Positions 17,135-25,723 of a stretch of 64,000 nt of DNA are shown here, in pieces. Position 1 is the stretch's first letter; every line of letters begins with the position of its first letter. The position numbers and the translations under genes were made by a program. This stretch comes from UBA8199 sp035358715 (lineage in GTDB: Bacteria > Verrucomicrobiota > Verrucomicrobiia > Limisphaerales > UBA8199): NCBI GenBank assembly GCA_035358715.1, contig DAOPPX010000001.1, positions 1 through 64,000 on the forward strand, given 5' to 3'. The notes under the pieces are model-generated. The model saw nothing but the letters and a program-made list of their open reading frames with translations. It was not told the DNA's origin and did no database searches.

Positions 17135-17929
17135 GTGGGTAATATCACCAACAGCAAGAATCCAGCAGCCCGGGAACGCTTGGCACACATCGAGCGCCTG
17201 GCATATTGGCGCGGCTGGGTGCGGCGCAGTGACTTATGCGGCCGCTTTAAGATCTCCGTGCCGCAAGCGTCGGCAGATCTGACCGCCTACCAACAAATCA
17301 ACCCGAAAGCCCTTATTTATGATCGCAGCGGTCGTTGCTACCGCGCAAGCCAAACCATGCGCTGCAAATTGAAGCAGCCTTCTTTCGGTGACGCCCTGGT
17401 CCTCCTGGATCCAATCACCTCAAACACCGATCAGGTTGCGCGCATCGACTTGCCGCATCGCAGTGTCCCGGCGTTAGCGGCCCGAGATATTATGCGGGGG
17501 ATTCTCAGCGGCGGTTCCGTGCGCATCCATTACTACTCGATCCATTCAGCAACGGCGCGCTGGCGCTGGATTACACCGCACGCGTTGGCGCATGATGGCT
17601 ATCGCTGGCACGTTCGGGCTTGGGACGTCGAGGACCAGGAGTACAAAGACTTTGTGCTGGGACGCATCAGTCAAACCGAACCTCCGGTCGACAAAGGCCA
17701 GCCCCCTCGCTCCGACAAAGACTGGACCACGTGGGCGACCATTCGGTTCCGGCCGAACGGGCAACTAAGCCCAATGCAGTGCAAGGCGATCGAACACGAC
17801 TACGCTATGAAAGACGGGGTGGCAACGCTCCGAGTACGAAAAGCCATGCTGCATTACACGCTTGTCTATTTGAACCTAGCAGATATGGCAAAGCACTTGG
17901 AATTAGTTGGGAAGCCTCCGATAATATGA
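17135..17929 (+). CDS. WYL-domain transcription regulator (BrxR/CapW-like)
   Basis: A 264-aa protein starting with GTG at 17135, 7 bp after jetD. An N-terminal winged helix ('RLAYWRGWVRRSDLCGRFKI', 'QASADLTAYQQ') is followed by a WYL ligand-sensing domain ('RIHYYSIHSATARWRWITPH', 'HDGYRWHVRAWDVED') and a C-terminal extension. This is the layout of BrxR/CapW repressors, which control BREX, CBASS and other defence operons and sense a nucleic-acid-type ligand. Here the regulator lies at the distal end of the Wadjet operon instead of upstream. Role as Wadjet regulator is inferred from position. Confidence 0.85.
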   Translation: MGNITNSKNPAARERLAHIERLAYWRGWVRRSDLCGRFKISVPQASADLTAYQQINPKALIYDRSGRCYRASQTMRCKLKQPSFGDALVLLDPITSNTDQVARIDLPHRSVPALAARDIMRGILSGGSVRIHYYSIHSATARWRWITPHALAHDGYRWHVRAWDVEDQEYKDFVLGRISQTEPPVDKGQPPRSDKDWTTWATIRFRPNGQLSPMQCKAIEHDYAMKDGVATLRVRKAMLHYTLVYLNLADMAKHLELVGKPPII

Positions 17930-18038
17930 GCACAATCCCTCCTTTTAGCGTGGCCTTTAGGCTGGTGTGGGGCGGCCAAAAAACCGGACGGCCACAAGGC
18001 TCTTGCAGCAGGTAATCTGTCCGGCCACTTTAAGTCGC

Positions 18039-18476
18039 TCAGGCAGAGGCCCCGTGTTTTAGTTTCGGGACGGTGAACTTGGGGAATCCGAGCAGGGTCT
18101 CCACTACCGCTCGCCGGCCTGCATCGTAAGTGTATTTCTCCACTTCGGCGATAATACCCAACAGCGTTCTGTCGCGTCCGAACGCCGCTGATCCAACCTG
18201 GAGTATTCGGCCCGCGTAGGGTGCCGTCACCAATACCTTCAAGGCATTGTCCTTCGGCATTCTGAAGTGCGAAATTACTGCGGTTCCGAACTCCACGTGC
18301 GTCCACTCCATTTGCCGCAGGTTGTTCTCGCTGTCGCTCGGAACGATGAATCCGACTTCCTGCCCAAGCCACGGCGAAATTGTCCACTTCGGCGGATCCT
18401 TCACCAGAGGCTCAATCCACATAGCTTTCCAGCCGGACTCCTCTGCGACACGGATCCCCGCGACAGAGTCTTTCAA
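18039..18476 (-). CDS. hypothetical protein (145 aa)
   Basis: Unrecognised. The last gene of the leftward operon headed by the Ycf46-like ATPase, convergent with the WYL regulator gene. The sequence is beta-rich ('WKAMWIEPLVKDPPKWTISP', 'GQEVGFIVPSD', 'MEWTHVEFGTAVISHFRMPK') with no membrane segment or catalytic motif seen. A 217-bp gap containing an inverted repeat separates it from the next gene upstream, so it may belong to a separate transcript. Confidence 0.55.
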   Translation of the reverse strand: MKDSVAGIRVAEESGWKAMWIEPLVKDPPKWTISPWLGQEVGFIVPSDSENNLRQMEWTHVEFGTAVISHFRMPKDNALKVLVTAPYAGRILQVGSAAFGRDRTLLGIIAEVEKYTYDAGRRAVVETLLGFPKFTVPKLKHGASA

Positions 18477-18563
18477 GCTGATGGACAGATTAGGTGGCCT
18501 TTCAAGTCATGGCGAACAGACTTGTTTTTTGAGCGTGAGATCATACAATCGCCCACGATTGGG

Positions 18564-18619
18564 TGTCCGTGGTCCCCTTTGCGGTTCCCCCACCACCGCC
18601 CTCCCCCGACTACGGACAC
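18564..18619. repeat. inverted repeat between operon genes
   Basis: Arms GTGTCCGTGGTC (18564-18575) and GACTACGGACAC (18608-18619) pair at 11 of 12 positions, with a C-rich loop of 32 nt. There is no T-tract. It could act as an RNA hairpin attenuating read-through or be a mobile-element scar. Confidence 0.5.
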
Positions 18620-18693
18620 CTGACTCTCGCCAAGGCAACGACTTAACTATGAGCGGGACGACAGTGCTCACCAACCGTTTCGCAGGCCGGCAG

Positions 18694-19203
18694 CTATGGT
18701 TCGTCCTGCAGCGTGGCATCGAAAGGAAAGCCGAAGTACTCAAAAACCCGCTTACTGCGTTCGTAAACCCGTTCTTCGAACATTTCAGCCCGGTCACAGA
18801 GCTGATTCATCGGCACGAAATCCCTTTTCAAGAAATTGAGAATATCGAGCGGGTCACAAGTGATCGCCACGGCATCTCGTCCGTCCACGTTCACCGCGGT
18901 CAACGAGGGAAGACAACAGAACACCATCGCCTTAAGTGTACCCACATCCAGATTGGAAAAGTAAAGCCAGTACGGCCAGGCGTCGTGGAAAGCCGAATAG
19001 AACCGCCGAACCTCTGGAATCGAGTGGATTTCGCGCGGGTCATCGTCGTAACCCTCAATGCAGAAAACAATGCGGTCCATCATTTCCCGCAGGCGGCGAC
19101 CTGTGGGGAGCTTGTCCGGCGCGTAGAGGTTCAGAAAGTGGCTGAAATCGCCACGTTCGACCTTGGTTCGGCTGAACTGATAGAAGATCAGGTCACTGTC
19201 CAT
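18694..19203 (-). CDS. hypothetical protein (169 aa)
   Basis: I recognise no domain. The ATG at 19203 is preceded by the next gene's end about 60 bp away. Hydrophobic and aromatic content is high in the middle ('RRFYSAFHDAWPYWLYFSNL', 'LKAMVFCCLPSLTAVNVDGR'), but no clear transmembrane helix forms. Acidic and soluble overall. A member of the Ycf46/DUF1257/WGR operon by strand and spacing. Confidence 0.6.
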   Translation of the reverse strand: MDSDLIFYQFSRTKVERGDFSHFLNLYAPDKLPTGRRLREMMDRIVFCIEGYDDDPREIHSIPEVRRFYSAFHDAWPYWLYFSNLDVGTLKAMVFCCLPSLTAVNVDGRDAVAITCDPLDILNFLKRDFVPMNQLCDRAEMFEERVYERSKRVFEYFGFPFDATLQDEP

Positions 19204-19265
19204 CGTGAAAACCAGGATAGCCGACGAGCGCCCACACTGCGACCGCCTTTTGCTCTTGAAGCAGG

Positions 19266-19664
19266 CTACGATTTCTCGCGGACAGACAGGACTTCGTATT
19301 CGGAATTCATCTCCGTGAAATCGTGATTGCCGGCCTGCTCAAGAGCGCTTCTCGCCGCCTCCTCCGCGGTGACATCTGAAACCTCGAAGGTCTTGCTGCC
19401 GTAGCCGATTCGGGTGATCCCCACGCAGAATGTCCTTTTTCTCGGGCTCCTTCCAGCTTTGGCCGGCTCTCGGCCCGCACGTTCAGGACCGCTGACGTCC
19501 ACAATGCGGATTTTGGCTGGGATGCCTTGGAGAAGGGGCTTGAGCAACTCAGTCCAATCTGCCCGGCGCAGCTTCCTCTCCAAAGCCTGAGTAATGCCGC
19601 AGGGCAGATCACTTGAGCCGCGAAATTCGAGGACCGCTTGGTTGAGGAGGACTTGCTTGCTCAT
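19266..19664 (-). CDS. hypothetical protein (132 aa)
   Basis: Small basic protein beginning 'MSKQVLLNQAVLEFRGSSDL', with a C-terminal region ('TFCVGITRIGYGSKTFEVSD', 'TAEEAARSALEQAGNHDF') that looks like a compact alpha/beta domain able to bind a partner. No named family. It lies 66 bp downstream of the WGR gene in the same direction and is assigned to that operon. Confidence 0.6.
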   Translation of the reverse strand: MSKQVLLNQAVLEFRGSSDLPCGITQALERKLRRADWTELLKPLLQGIPAKIRIVDVSGPERAGREPAKAGRSPRKRTFCVGITRIGYGSKTFEVSDVTAEEAARSALEQAGNHDFTEMNSEYEVLSVREKS

Positions 19665-19730
19665 GCGTCTGTGTTTGCCGCTGAATTGGTCGCTTCCCTT
19701 GGGCGATCCGTCAGCCTGTCCGGGCCAGAA

Positions 19731-20438
19731 TCACAAATCCAGGCAACGCTGGCCCAGGGCGGCAAACTTAGAAATGACCTGCCGGTCAAAACCGGGGGCG
19801 GAGATGTCGGCCAGCTCTGGCGCCTCTTCGTCGCCTGCACCGTTGTCGAACAGGTTCCGCGCGCCGACCGCAGCGAACTTGACCGTCTTCAGCGCCTCGG
19901 CGACGGTGACAGCCATGTCGCGAAGCATCTGGCGAACCGTGTTGGCAAATCGCTCCCCCTCGCCGACGACTGGATTCCGGGTACTGAAAGAGATGCTGCG
20001 ATCGTGCTCGCTGATGCCGTCCCCCAACTGCCAGGTCCCGCTGCGTGAGAGCAACAGCCGCGTCACCCCCTTGCTCCAGGAGTTGAGCACCTCCACGTAG
20101 ATGTATTTGCTGGGGTCGTAATTGTTCAGCAGGGCCAGGGTCTTACCCTTGAGATCCACCCAGAGCAGCCGCTTGATCTTGTTTTCAATGCCCAGTGATT
20201 TGGCCGTCTGGGCTTCTTTCTTGAGTTCGGTTTCGGAAGCCTCCCTGTATCCTTTGCGGAGCTTCTCGGAAATTTTCCCGTCAACGAAGGCGTGGAGGCT
20301 CGCAGGGTTGCTGAACGTTTTGACCTGGCTCTCAGAATTCCCGCCGATGCGCCCCCAACTGACGTGAACGCTCAGGCCTTCCACCCGGTACTGCCAATAT
20401 TTGTTGTGTTGATCTTCGCGGTTTATGTAAATGGGCAT
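19731..20438 (-). CDS. WGR-domain protein
   Basis: A 235-aa protein with an N-terminal WGR domain (about residues 5-80): 'HNKYWQYRVEGLSVHVSWGR' supplies the W-G-R motif, followed by 'FSNPASLHAFVDGKISEKLR'. In poly(ADP-ribose) polymerases WGR binds DNA ends, and in bacteria it occurs alone or with other domains in DNA repair and conflict systems. The C-terminal ~140 residues are a separate alpha/beta region ('KRLLWVDLKGKTLALLNNYD') with no recognised fold. No ART catalytic motif is seen. Its start lies 4 bp after the upstream 85-aa gene, so it is co-transcribed with the DUF1257/DUF2997 genes. Confidence 0.8.
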   Translation of the reverse strand: MPIYINREDQHNKYWQYRVEGLSVHVSWGRIGGNSESQVKTFSNPASLHAFVDGKISEKLRKGYREASETELKKEAQTAKSLGIENKIKRLLWVDLKGKTLALLNNYDPSKYIYVEVLNSWSKGVTRLLLSRSGTWQLGDGISEHDRSISFSTRNPVVGEGERFANTVRQMLRDMAVTVAEALKTVKFAAVGARNLFDNGAGDEEAPELADISAPGFDRQVISKFAALGQRCLDL

Positions 20439-20442
20439 GGAC

Positions 20443-20700
20443 TTACTCCTTTGGAATCGGGGTCAAATGTTGACGAAGCCAGTTGGCCTCCGCCTGGAGG
20501 GCGGTATCCCGGCGACGGAATGGTCCAAGCAAAGGCCCGTTGACCGGCCTGAGATCGACGTTCCATCCGCCATTTCCCGGCTCCACATGGCTGGCCCGCC
20601 GGGTGACAACCTTTCCTGCCTGAAATGCTTCGGCTAGATCATCCTGGTGGATAAAGCGAATCTCACCTTCACGGACTACGATCTGTAGTTCCTGGAGCAT
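20443..20700 (-). CDS. small hypothetical protein (85 aa)
   Basis: An 85-aa protein ('MLQELQIVVREGEIRFIHQD', 'RRDTALQAEANWLRQHLTPI') of a type often seen beside DUF1257/DUF2997 genes, but with no named family. 8 bp downstream of DUF2997 and 4 bp upstream of the WGR gene, so it is a firm operon member. Likely a small cytoplasmic protein. Confidence 0.65.
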   Translation of the reverse strand: MLQELQIVVREGEIRFIHQDDLAEAFQAGKVVTRRASHVEPGNGGWNVDLRPVNGPLLGPFRRRDTALQAEANWLRQHLTPIPKE

Positions 20701-20708
20701 TCTTGAGA

Positions 20709-20912
20709 TCAGTTCACCGGGGACCCGCCGAGGCGTTGTTTGGCGCCGGCCGCTTGTTGTTGATAGAACTCCGGCTTCTTCTGGACGGACTCTGTTCTTC
20801 CCAGAGCCGTTTCAAGGCTTTTGGTCAGGTCTTGGCAGGCTGATCCTTTGACGCCGGCGACGTCGATGTTCACCTTGCCGTCTTTGCCGATGATGAGCTT
20901 GATTTCCTGCAT
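20709..20912 (-). CDS. DUF2997 family protein
   Basis: A 67-aa protein starting at the ATG at 20912, two bases after the DUF1257 stop. The N-terminus 'MQEIKLIIGKDGKVNIDVAG' and the following 'GSACQDLTKSLETALG' match DUF2997, a small family found beside DUF1257 in cyanobacteria, planctomycetes, verrucomicrobia and phages. Function unknown. Its constant partnership with DUF1257 suggests a complex. Confidence 0.85.
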   Translation of the reverse strand: MQEIKLIIGKDGKVNIDVAGVKGSACQDLTKSLETALGRTESVQKKPEFYQQQAAGAKQRLGGSPVN

Positions 20913-20914
20913 GG

Positions 20915-21364
20915 TCAGTACTTTCTCAGGGTGATCACGGTCTCCTGTGTCGCCGTATCCAATCGTTCGCTGTAGCTCCAGCCCTTGGACTTGGCGAATT
21001 GCCGGGCTTTCCTCACAGCGACTTCCTTGGTGTATGCCGAGATAAGCGTCGTGCCGCCTTCGCCAATCTTTTCGCGAAGCCCGTATCCACCCTGCCAGAA
21101 ATCCCACAGGGGAATGAACACATCGCCCCGCTTGACCAGGCCGACTTCATAAGCATTGCGGTTGCCCTTGACGGCTATGGCGTGGTCGCACTTGCCCAAG
21201 TCCGCTTTGGCGAATCCCAAAGGGATGGGGTAATCGCCCACGTGCTGGCCATACCAACGGTAGGTCCTTTGGTTCTCACGGAACTCCAGACCAAGCGCCG
21301 CGCAGACAGCTTTGAGCGCGTCGAGATCCTTGAGTTCAACGGCGATGACAGTGACGTGCGACAT
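20915..21364 (-). CDS. DUF1257 (Ycf35-like) protein
   Basis: A 149-aa protein beginning 'MSHVTVIAVELKDLDALKAV', followed by 'LGLEFRENQRTYRWYGQHVG' and 'GYGLREKIGEGGTTLISAYT'. This is the DUF1257 family, whose plastid and cyanobacterial members are called Ycf35. No catalytic activity is established. It is 19 bp downstream of the AAA ATPase and 2 bp upstream of DUF2997. The trio Ycf46-type ATPase, Ycf35 and DUF2997 recurs in unrelated bacteria, which argues for a shared machine. Confidence 0.88.
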   Translation of the reverse strand: MSHVTVIAVELKDLDALKAVCAALGLEFRENQRTYRWYGQHVGDYPIPLGFAKADLGKCDHAIAVKGNRNAYEVGLVKRGDVFIPLWDFWQGGYGLREKIGEGGTTLISAYTKEVAVRKARQFAKSKGWSYSERLDTATQETVITLRKY

Positions 21365-21383
21365 AAAATGCGGAATTTTCGGT

Positions 21384-23003
21384 TCAGATGTCCAACTGCC
21401 GTCCGGCGCCGGTTTTGCCGGAGGCTTTGCCCTTCTCGACCCGGCTGGCGTTGAGCGCGTTGCTCTCGGCCCATTTCGCCATGGCCTCCAACTCCGGCGC
21501 CTTCGATTTGGAGAGCGGGTTTGTCTCCTTGATGGCCTTCAGGATGTCTTCTCCGGTCAGATCGCGGTCGTGGTGGAAGGCGGTGAAGAGCCCGCTGACC
21601 ACAGCCTCCTCCAGTTCAGCGCCGCTGAAGCCTGCGGATTCGGCGACCATTTGGCTGATGTCCTTTTCGGCAAAGTCCTCCGCCTTGCGGCCATATTTCT
21701 GGATGTGGATACGCACGATGTCCGCGCGCTCTTTATCCGAGGGCAAATCGACAAAGAAAATTTCGTCAAAACGCCCCTTGCGGAGCAGTTCTGGGGGCAG
21801 CCCTTCGATCCGGTTGACGGTGGCGATAACGAAGCAGGGCTTGGCCTTCTCCTGCATCCAACTAAGAAAATTTCCAAAAACCCTCTGGCTGGTGCCCCCG
21901 TCGGTGGTGCCGTTGCCTCCCATGCCGGCGAAGGCTTTCTCCATTTCATCAATCCAGAGAACGCAACTGCCGATTGCCTCGGCAGTCTGTATGGCCAGCC
22001 GCATGTTGCTTTCCGATTCGCCGACCAGGCCGCCAAACACGCGACCGATGTCGAAGCGGATCAAAGGCACCCCCCAGATATTGCTGGCCGCTTTGGCGGA
22101 AAGCGACTTCCCGCAGCCGGGGATTCCGACCAACAGGATCCCGCGCGGCATGGGCAGCTTGAATTCGCGCGCCTTGCGGGTGAACGCCTTGCTGCGCATC
22201 GACAGCCAGAGCTTGAGGTTCTCCAGCCCGCCGATGTCGTTGGCGGTCTGGGACGCCTCGAAGAATTCCAGGATGCCGGTCTTGCGGACGGCCAGGGCCT
22301 TCTCCCTGAGCACCAGTTTGGAGATCGGCGGCCGGTTCTTCTTGTCGCCGGAAACGCTTTCAACGACGGCTTTGGCCAGCGCGTTTTCGGCCTCCACGGT
22401 GGTCAACCCCATGGCGGCCTGGACAATTCGCTCCCGCTCGTCCTCAGGAATCGCCCCGATCTTGGCTTTATTGGGTTCGTAGAGTTTGGTGAAGACGTGT
22501 TCGATTTCCTCGCGTTGCGGCAGGTCGAATTCGAGCAGGGTGACGTCGCGCTCCAAATCTTTGGGAAGCCGGGGGACTGGACTGGTGATGATCAGGGTTT
22601 TGGAGGTTTGCTTGAAGTCGCGAGCAATGTCGCGCAGCAGCCGGACCACTTTCTCAGACGAAAAGAACGCCTGTAAATCTCGTGCCACATAGATCGTGTT
22701 ATCAGCGCCGCCCTTGATAGCGATCAAGGCTTCAATCGGGTCTTCGGTCTGTTCAACGTTCTTCCCGTTGGGATCCATGAAGCCCTCAGTGTGGGACCAG
22801 ATGCGCAGCTTGTATTTGGCCTCCTGAGCGGCTTTTTGAATGGCCAGTTCCGCGCGGCCCTCCTCTGGCGTAACGAGGTAAAGAATCGGATAGCGGGCTT
22901 TGACGTAAGGCAGGAGGTTCATGAATTCGACGCTTTGTCTCTGAAGAAACTGGTTTGCCGGAGTTTCCTTAATCTCGCTTCCTGGTGCGCAGATACGAGC
23001 CAC
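21384..23003 (-). CDS. Ycf46-like AAA+ ATPase
   Basis: The protein has 539 aa from the GTG at 23003; an internal ATG at 22922 ('MNLLPYVKARYPILYLVTPE') would give 512 aa and cannot be excluded. The N-terminal half is the Ycf46-type region starting with the 'YPILYLVTPEE' strand. The C-terminal half is a classical AAA module: Walker A GIPGCGKS (about residues 289-296), Walker B 'CVLWIDEME', and the sensor/arginine-finger region 'ELLRKGRFDEIFFVDLPSDK'. Probably an oligomeric remodelling ATPase. First gene of the leftward operon; a 109-bp divergent region separates it from the DUF1802 gene. Confidence 0.9.
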   Translation of the reverse strand: MARICAPGSEIKETPANQFLQRQSVEFMNLLPYVKARYPILYLVTPEEGRAELAIQKAAQEAKYKLRIWSHTEGFMDPNGKNVEQTEDPIEALIAIKGGADNTIYVARDLQAFFSSEKVVRLLRDIARDFKQTSKTLIITSPVPRLPKDLERDVTLLEFDLPQREEIEHVFTKLYEPNKAKIGAIPEDERERIVQAAMGLTTVEAENALAKAVVESVSGDKKNRPPISKLVLREKALAVRKTGILEFFEASQTANDIGGLENLKLWLSMRSKAFTRKAREFKLPMPRGILLVGIPGCGKSLSAKAASNIWGVPLIRFDIGRVFGGLVGESESNMRLAIQTAEAIGSCVLWIDEMEKAFAGMGGNGTTDGGTSQRVFGNFLSWMQEKAKPCFVIATVNRIEGLPPELLRKGRFDEIFFVDLPSDKERADIVRIHIQKYGRKAEDFAEKDISQMVAESAGFSGAELEEAVVSGLFTAFHHDRDLTGEDILKAIKETNPLSKSKAPELEAMAKWAESNALNASRVEKGKASGKTGAGRQLDI

Positions 23004-23112
23004 GACTTCAGCGAGATCGCGTGCTGAGCGGAGCTTGTTTAGCCAACCACTCTCCTCTCCCGTGCGAACGGCTCACCTCGACACTCTGTGCCACCGACTT
23101 TAAGTTCATTTC

Positions 23113-23670
23113 GTGCGTGTAGCCTTCAAAGAATGGGAAATCGTCGTGGACGCGCTGGGCCGTGGGGATCAAATCCTCCTGTTGCGCAAGGGTGGTATTC
23201 ACGAGGGACGCGGGGGCTTTCGCCCCGAGCATCAGCGGTTCCTGCTGTTTCCCACGCGCTACCATCAGCAGCGCGAGTGCGTGGTGGGCAGCGCTCAGGC
23301 GCGGTTCGACGAGATGTTGCACCAGGGGCCGGATTCAGGCGGGATGGTCCATTTGGAATTCGGCGCTGAATTGGTGGAGGCACGCCGACTGGAAACTCTC
23401 TCGCAGGCCAAGGCGCTGCGCGGCCAGCATATCTGGCGAGACGAGGTCATTGAGCGAAGATTTGACTGGGGGAAAGACCGGGCCATCTACGTGCTTGCCG
23501 TGCGGGTGCTTCGGTTGGCTCATGCCGTGGAACTCCCGATGACCACGGCCTACGCCGGCTGCCAATCCTGGATAAAGCTGGAGCGCGATATCGCCGCAGA
23601 CGGCGCCACGCCGGTATTGGATGATGCGGCGTTTGAAAAGAAGCTCGCAGAGTTCCACACGGTCGGTTAA
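23113..23670 (+). CDS. DUF1802 family protein
   Basis: A 185-aa protein with the DUF1802 signature: 'FKEWEIVVDALGRGDQILLL', 'RKGGIHE', 'FLLFPTRYHQQ' and a central 'LRGQHIWRDEVIERRFDWG'. The family is uncharacterised, mostly found in cyanobacteria and related phyla, often in multigene conflict-type loci. GTG start at 23113, with another GTG at 23117 out of frame. It opens the rightward operon facing the Ycf46 operon. Confidence 0.85.
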   Translation: MRVAFKEWEIVVDALGRGDQILLLRKGGIHEGRGGFRPEHQRFLLFPTRYHQQRECVVGSAQARFDEMLHQGPDSGGMVHLEFGAELVEARRLETLSQAKALRGQHIWRDEVIERRFDWGKDRAIYVLAVRVLRLAHAVELPMTTAYAGCQSWIKLERDIAADGATPVLDDAAFEKKLAEFHTVG

Positions 23671-23773
23671 ATCCGGGTCGTCAGGTCGAGGTGCCGGGAC
23701 AAAGTTTGGGGACATTCGCTTCCCTTGAGCCCGGTTTGAGGCAGGTGCATTCTCTGGCAAAAAGCGTCCTGTT

Positions 23774-24976
23774 ATGTTGAACGCACCAGAATCGCCGAAG
23801 ACTGCGACCACGCATGCCGTGGCCGTGCCAGTGCTCGGGCGTGACGGAAACGGAGCAGCCGATGGTTGCCCGAGCATCATTTGCGACCTCGCCGAGGGGA
23901 ACGCCTTCGTCGAGAGCTACGGGAAGCCGCACATTCCGGTAATGTCTTCATTTGGGGCCGGACGTTTGCATGCGTGCAGGATGAACGGATCTTGGGATTT
24001 GGAGCGGATGGCCTCGGGGTATGCCAGTGCGTTGTTCCGGTCCATCCGCAAGCTCGTCTCGCCGAACGGCAAGGAAACCACGAAGGCGTGGGATGACCTA
24101 ACCTTTCGGTTCGGGCCTCGGGCGTTTCTGTACGCCGATGAAAACAGGATTATCGGATTTGCTGCTACGGCGGCGGAAGCCGAGCGTCTGGTGGGGGAGT
24201 GCAGCGAACAATACAGGAAACCCGCGCCTGCGAGTCCGTCGGGAGGGGAGTTCCATTTAATCCAGCATGATGGGGACAAGATCGGAACGAAAAGGGTGCC
24301 TCTTTCTCCGGACACGATCCTCGAACGGGGCGCCATGGATATGCACTACGGCGATGGCGCCGGAGAATGGCATGAGGGCTTCGTGCGGAAGCTTTGTGCG
24401 AGGCCCAATGGCTTGACCATTTTCGAGGGGAAACCCGGTACGGGCAAGACGTTCTACATCCGCCACCTTATGGGTGAGCTCAGGGAAAGGCATCGGTTCT
24501 ACTTCATTCCGACCTCGTCCATGGAAATCCTCTCCAAGCCTGGTTTTGTCGGTTTCTGGGCTGATCAGCGGCGGGAGTACTCAGAGGGTCAGTTTGTGGT
24601 AATCCTGGAGGATGCCGACGCCGCCCTGATGGTGCGCGGTTCTGACAACCGCGACCAGGTCAGCGCTCTATTGAACCTCTCGGATGGAATGCTGGGCGAT
24701 TTCTTGCGCCTGCAAGTCATTTGCACAATCAATTGTTCTGCTGCCGATATTGATCCAGCGCTGCTCCGGCCTGGCCGGATGCTCTGTCATCGGCTTTTCC
24801 GTCGCCTCGACTACCAGCAGGCAGCCCGTCTCGCTCAAAGCCTGGGCAGGAAACTGCCGGTGGTGCGTGATTATTCCCTTGCGGAAATTTTTGCTGGCAA
24901 CAGCGCGGAGGAAATCAACCGCCCACGCATTGGATTCGCGGCATGCGAAACGCAAGCTCCCTGTGGCCCGCGATGA
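23774..24976 (+). CDS. AAA ATPase (DUF5925-like)
   Basis: A 400-aa protein with an uncharacterised N-terminal half (about 1-170) and a C-terminal AAA module: Walker A GKPGTGKT near residues 220-227, Walker B 'FVVILEDADAAL' near 274-285, 'ICTIN' sensor 1, and 'DPALLRPGRM' with the arginine-finger region. The arrangement resembles DUF5925/AAA proteins. ATP-driven remodelling is inferred; no nuclease domain is fused. It is followed 3 bp later by the metallophosphoesterase, implying a functional unit. Confidence 0.8.
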   Translation: MLNAPESPKTATTHAVAVPVLGRDGNGAADGCPSIICDLAEGNAFVESYGKPHIPVMSSFGAGRLHACRMNGSWDLERMASGYASALFRSIRKLVSPNGKETTKAWDDLTFRFGPRAFLYADENRIIGFAATAAEAERLVGECSEQYRKPAPASPSGGEFHLIQHDGDKIGTKRVPLSPDTILERGAMDMHYGDGAGEWHEGFVRKLCARPNGLTIFEGKPGTGKTFYIRHLMGELRERHRFYFIPTSSMEILSKPGFVGFWADQRREYSEGQFVVILEDADAALMVRGSDNRDQVSALLNLSDGMLGDFLRLQVICTINCSAADIDPALLRPGRMLCHRLFRRLDYQQAARLAQSLGRKLPVVRDYSLAEIFAGNSAEEINRPRIGFAACETQAPCGPR

Positions 24977-24979
24977 TTT

Positions 24980-25723
24980 ATGCGCCTCCACGTTTTGAGC
25001 GATTTACACCAGGAACTTGGCGATTATACGCCCAAGCGACTGGATGTGGACGTGGTGGTTTTGGCAGGCGACATCCATCAGGGTGGTCAGGGCATTCAGT
25101 GGGCGCAAAGGCATTTTTCCAAGAAAGAGGTGATCTACGTCATGGGCAACCATGAATTTTACGGCTGCGACGTGCAGTATTTGGTGCAGGGCTGCCAGGC
25201 TGAAGCCCGAGGCGCCAACATTCACCTTTTGGAGAATCAATCCGTTCAAATCCGCGGCGTCACTTTTCTTGGATGCACGCTGTGGACGGACTTCAAGCTC
25301 TGGCCAAAGCTGGCGGAGGCAATGGCGGCGGCTAATGATTACATCAATGATTTCAGGTTGATAAGAGCCGGGTCCGGCCGGCTGCGCCCAGAAGACACGG
25401 TCCAATTTCACCAAGCCTCCGTTGCCTGGTTGAAATCCGAACTCAGAAAGAGCGACCCAAAGAAAACAGTGATTGTGACGCACCACGCCCCCAGCGCCCG
25501 ATCTATCCCGCCGCAAAACATCGGCGACATAATAAATGCCGCGTTCGCCTCAAATTTGGATTCGCTCATTCGTGCCAGCCGGGTTCCGCTCTGGATTCAT
25601 GGCCACACGCATTACAACGTGGATTACAAAATTGGCACGACGCGCATTTACAGCAACCAGCGTGGGTATCCCGAAGAGAAATTGCCGCGCTTTGAACCCG
25701 AAAGCATAATCGAGATTTTATGA
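24980..25723 (+). CDS. metallophosphoesterase
   Basis: A 247-aa calcineurin-like phosphoesterase with all metal-binding motifs: D8-x-H10 in 'LSDLHQE', D31 in 'AGDIH', 'GNHEFYG', 'VTHHAP' and 'HGHTHYN' near the end. The family hydrolyses phosphomonoesters, phosphodiesters or nucleic acids using two metals; the substrate here is unknown. It overlaps the exonuclease gene by ATGA. The pairing of a phosphoesterase with a DEDDh exonuclease suggests nucleic-acid processing, possibly within a defence operon. Confidence 0.9.
   Translation: MRLHVLSDLHQELGDYTPKRLDVDVVVLAGDIHQGGQGIQWAQRHFSKKEVIYVMGNHEFYGCDVQYLVQGCQAEARGANIHLLENQSVQIRGVTFLGCTLWTDFKLWPKLAEAMAAANDYINDFRLIRAGSGRLRPEDTVQFHQASVAWLKSELRKSDPKKTVIVTHHAPSARSIPPQNIGDIINAAFASNLDSLIRASRVPLWIHGHTHYNVDYKIGTTRIYSNQRGYPEEKLPRFEPESIIEIL

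Noticed and set aside
21312..22676. Long plus-strand open frames opposite the Ycf46-like ATPase
   Set aside because: Antisense frames in GC-rich coding DNA; the minus-strand protein has clear AAA motifs.
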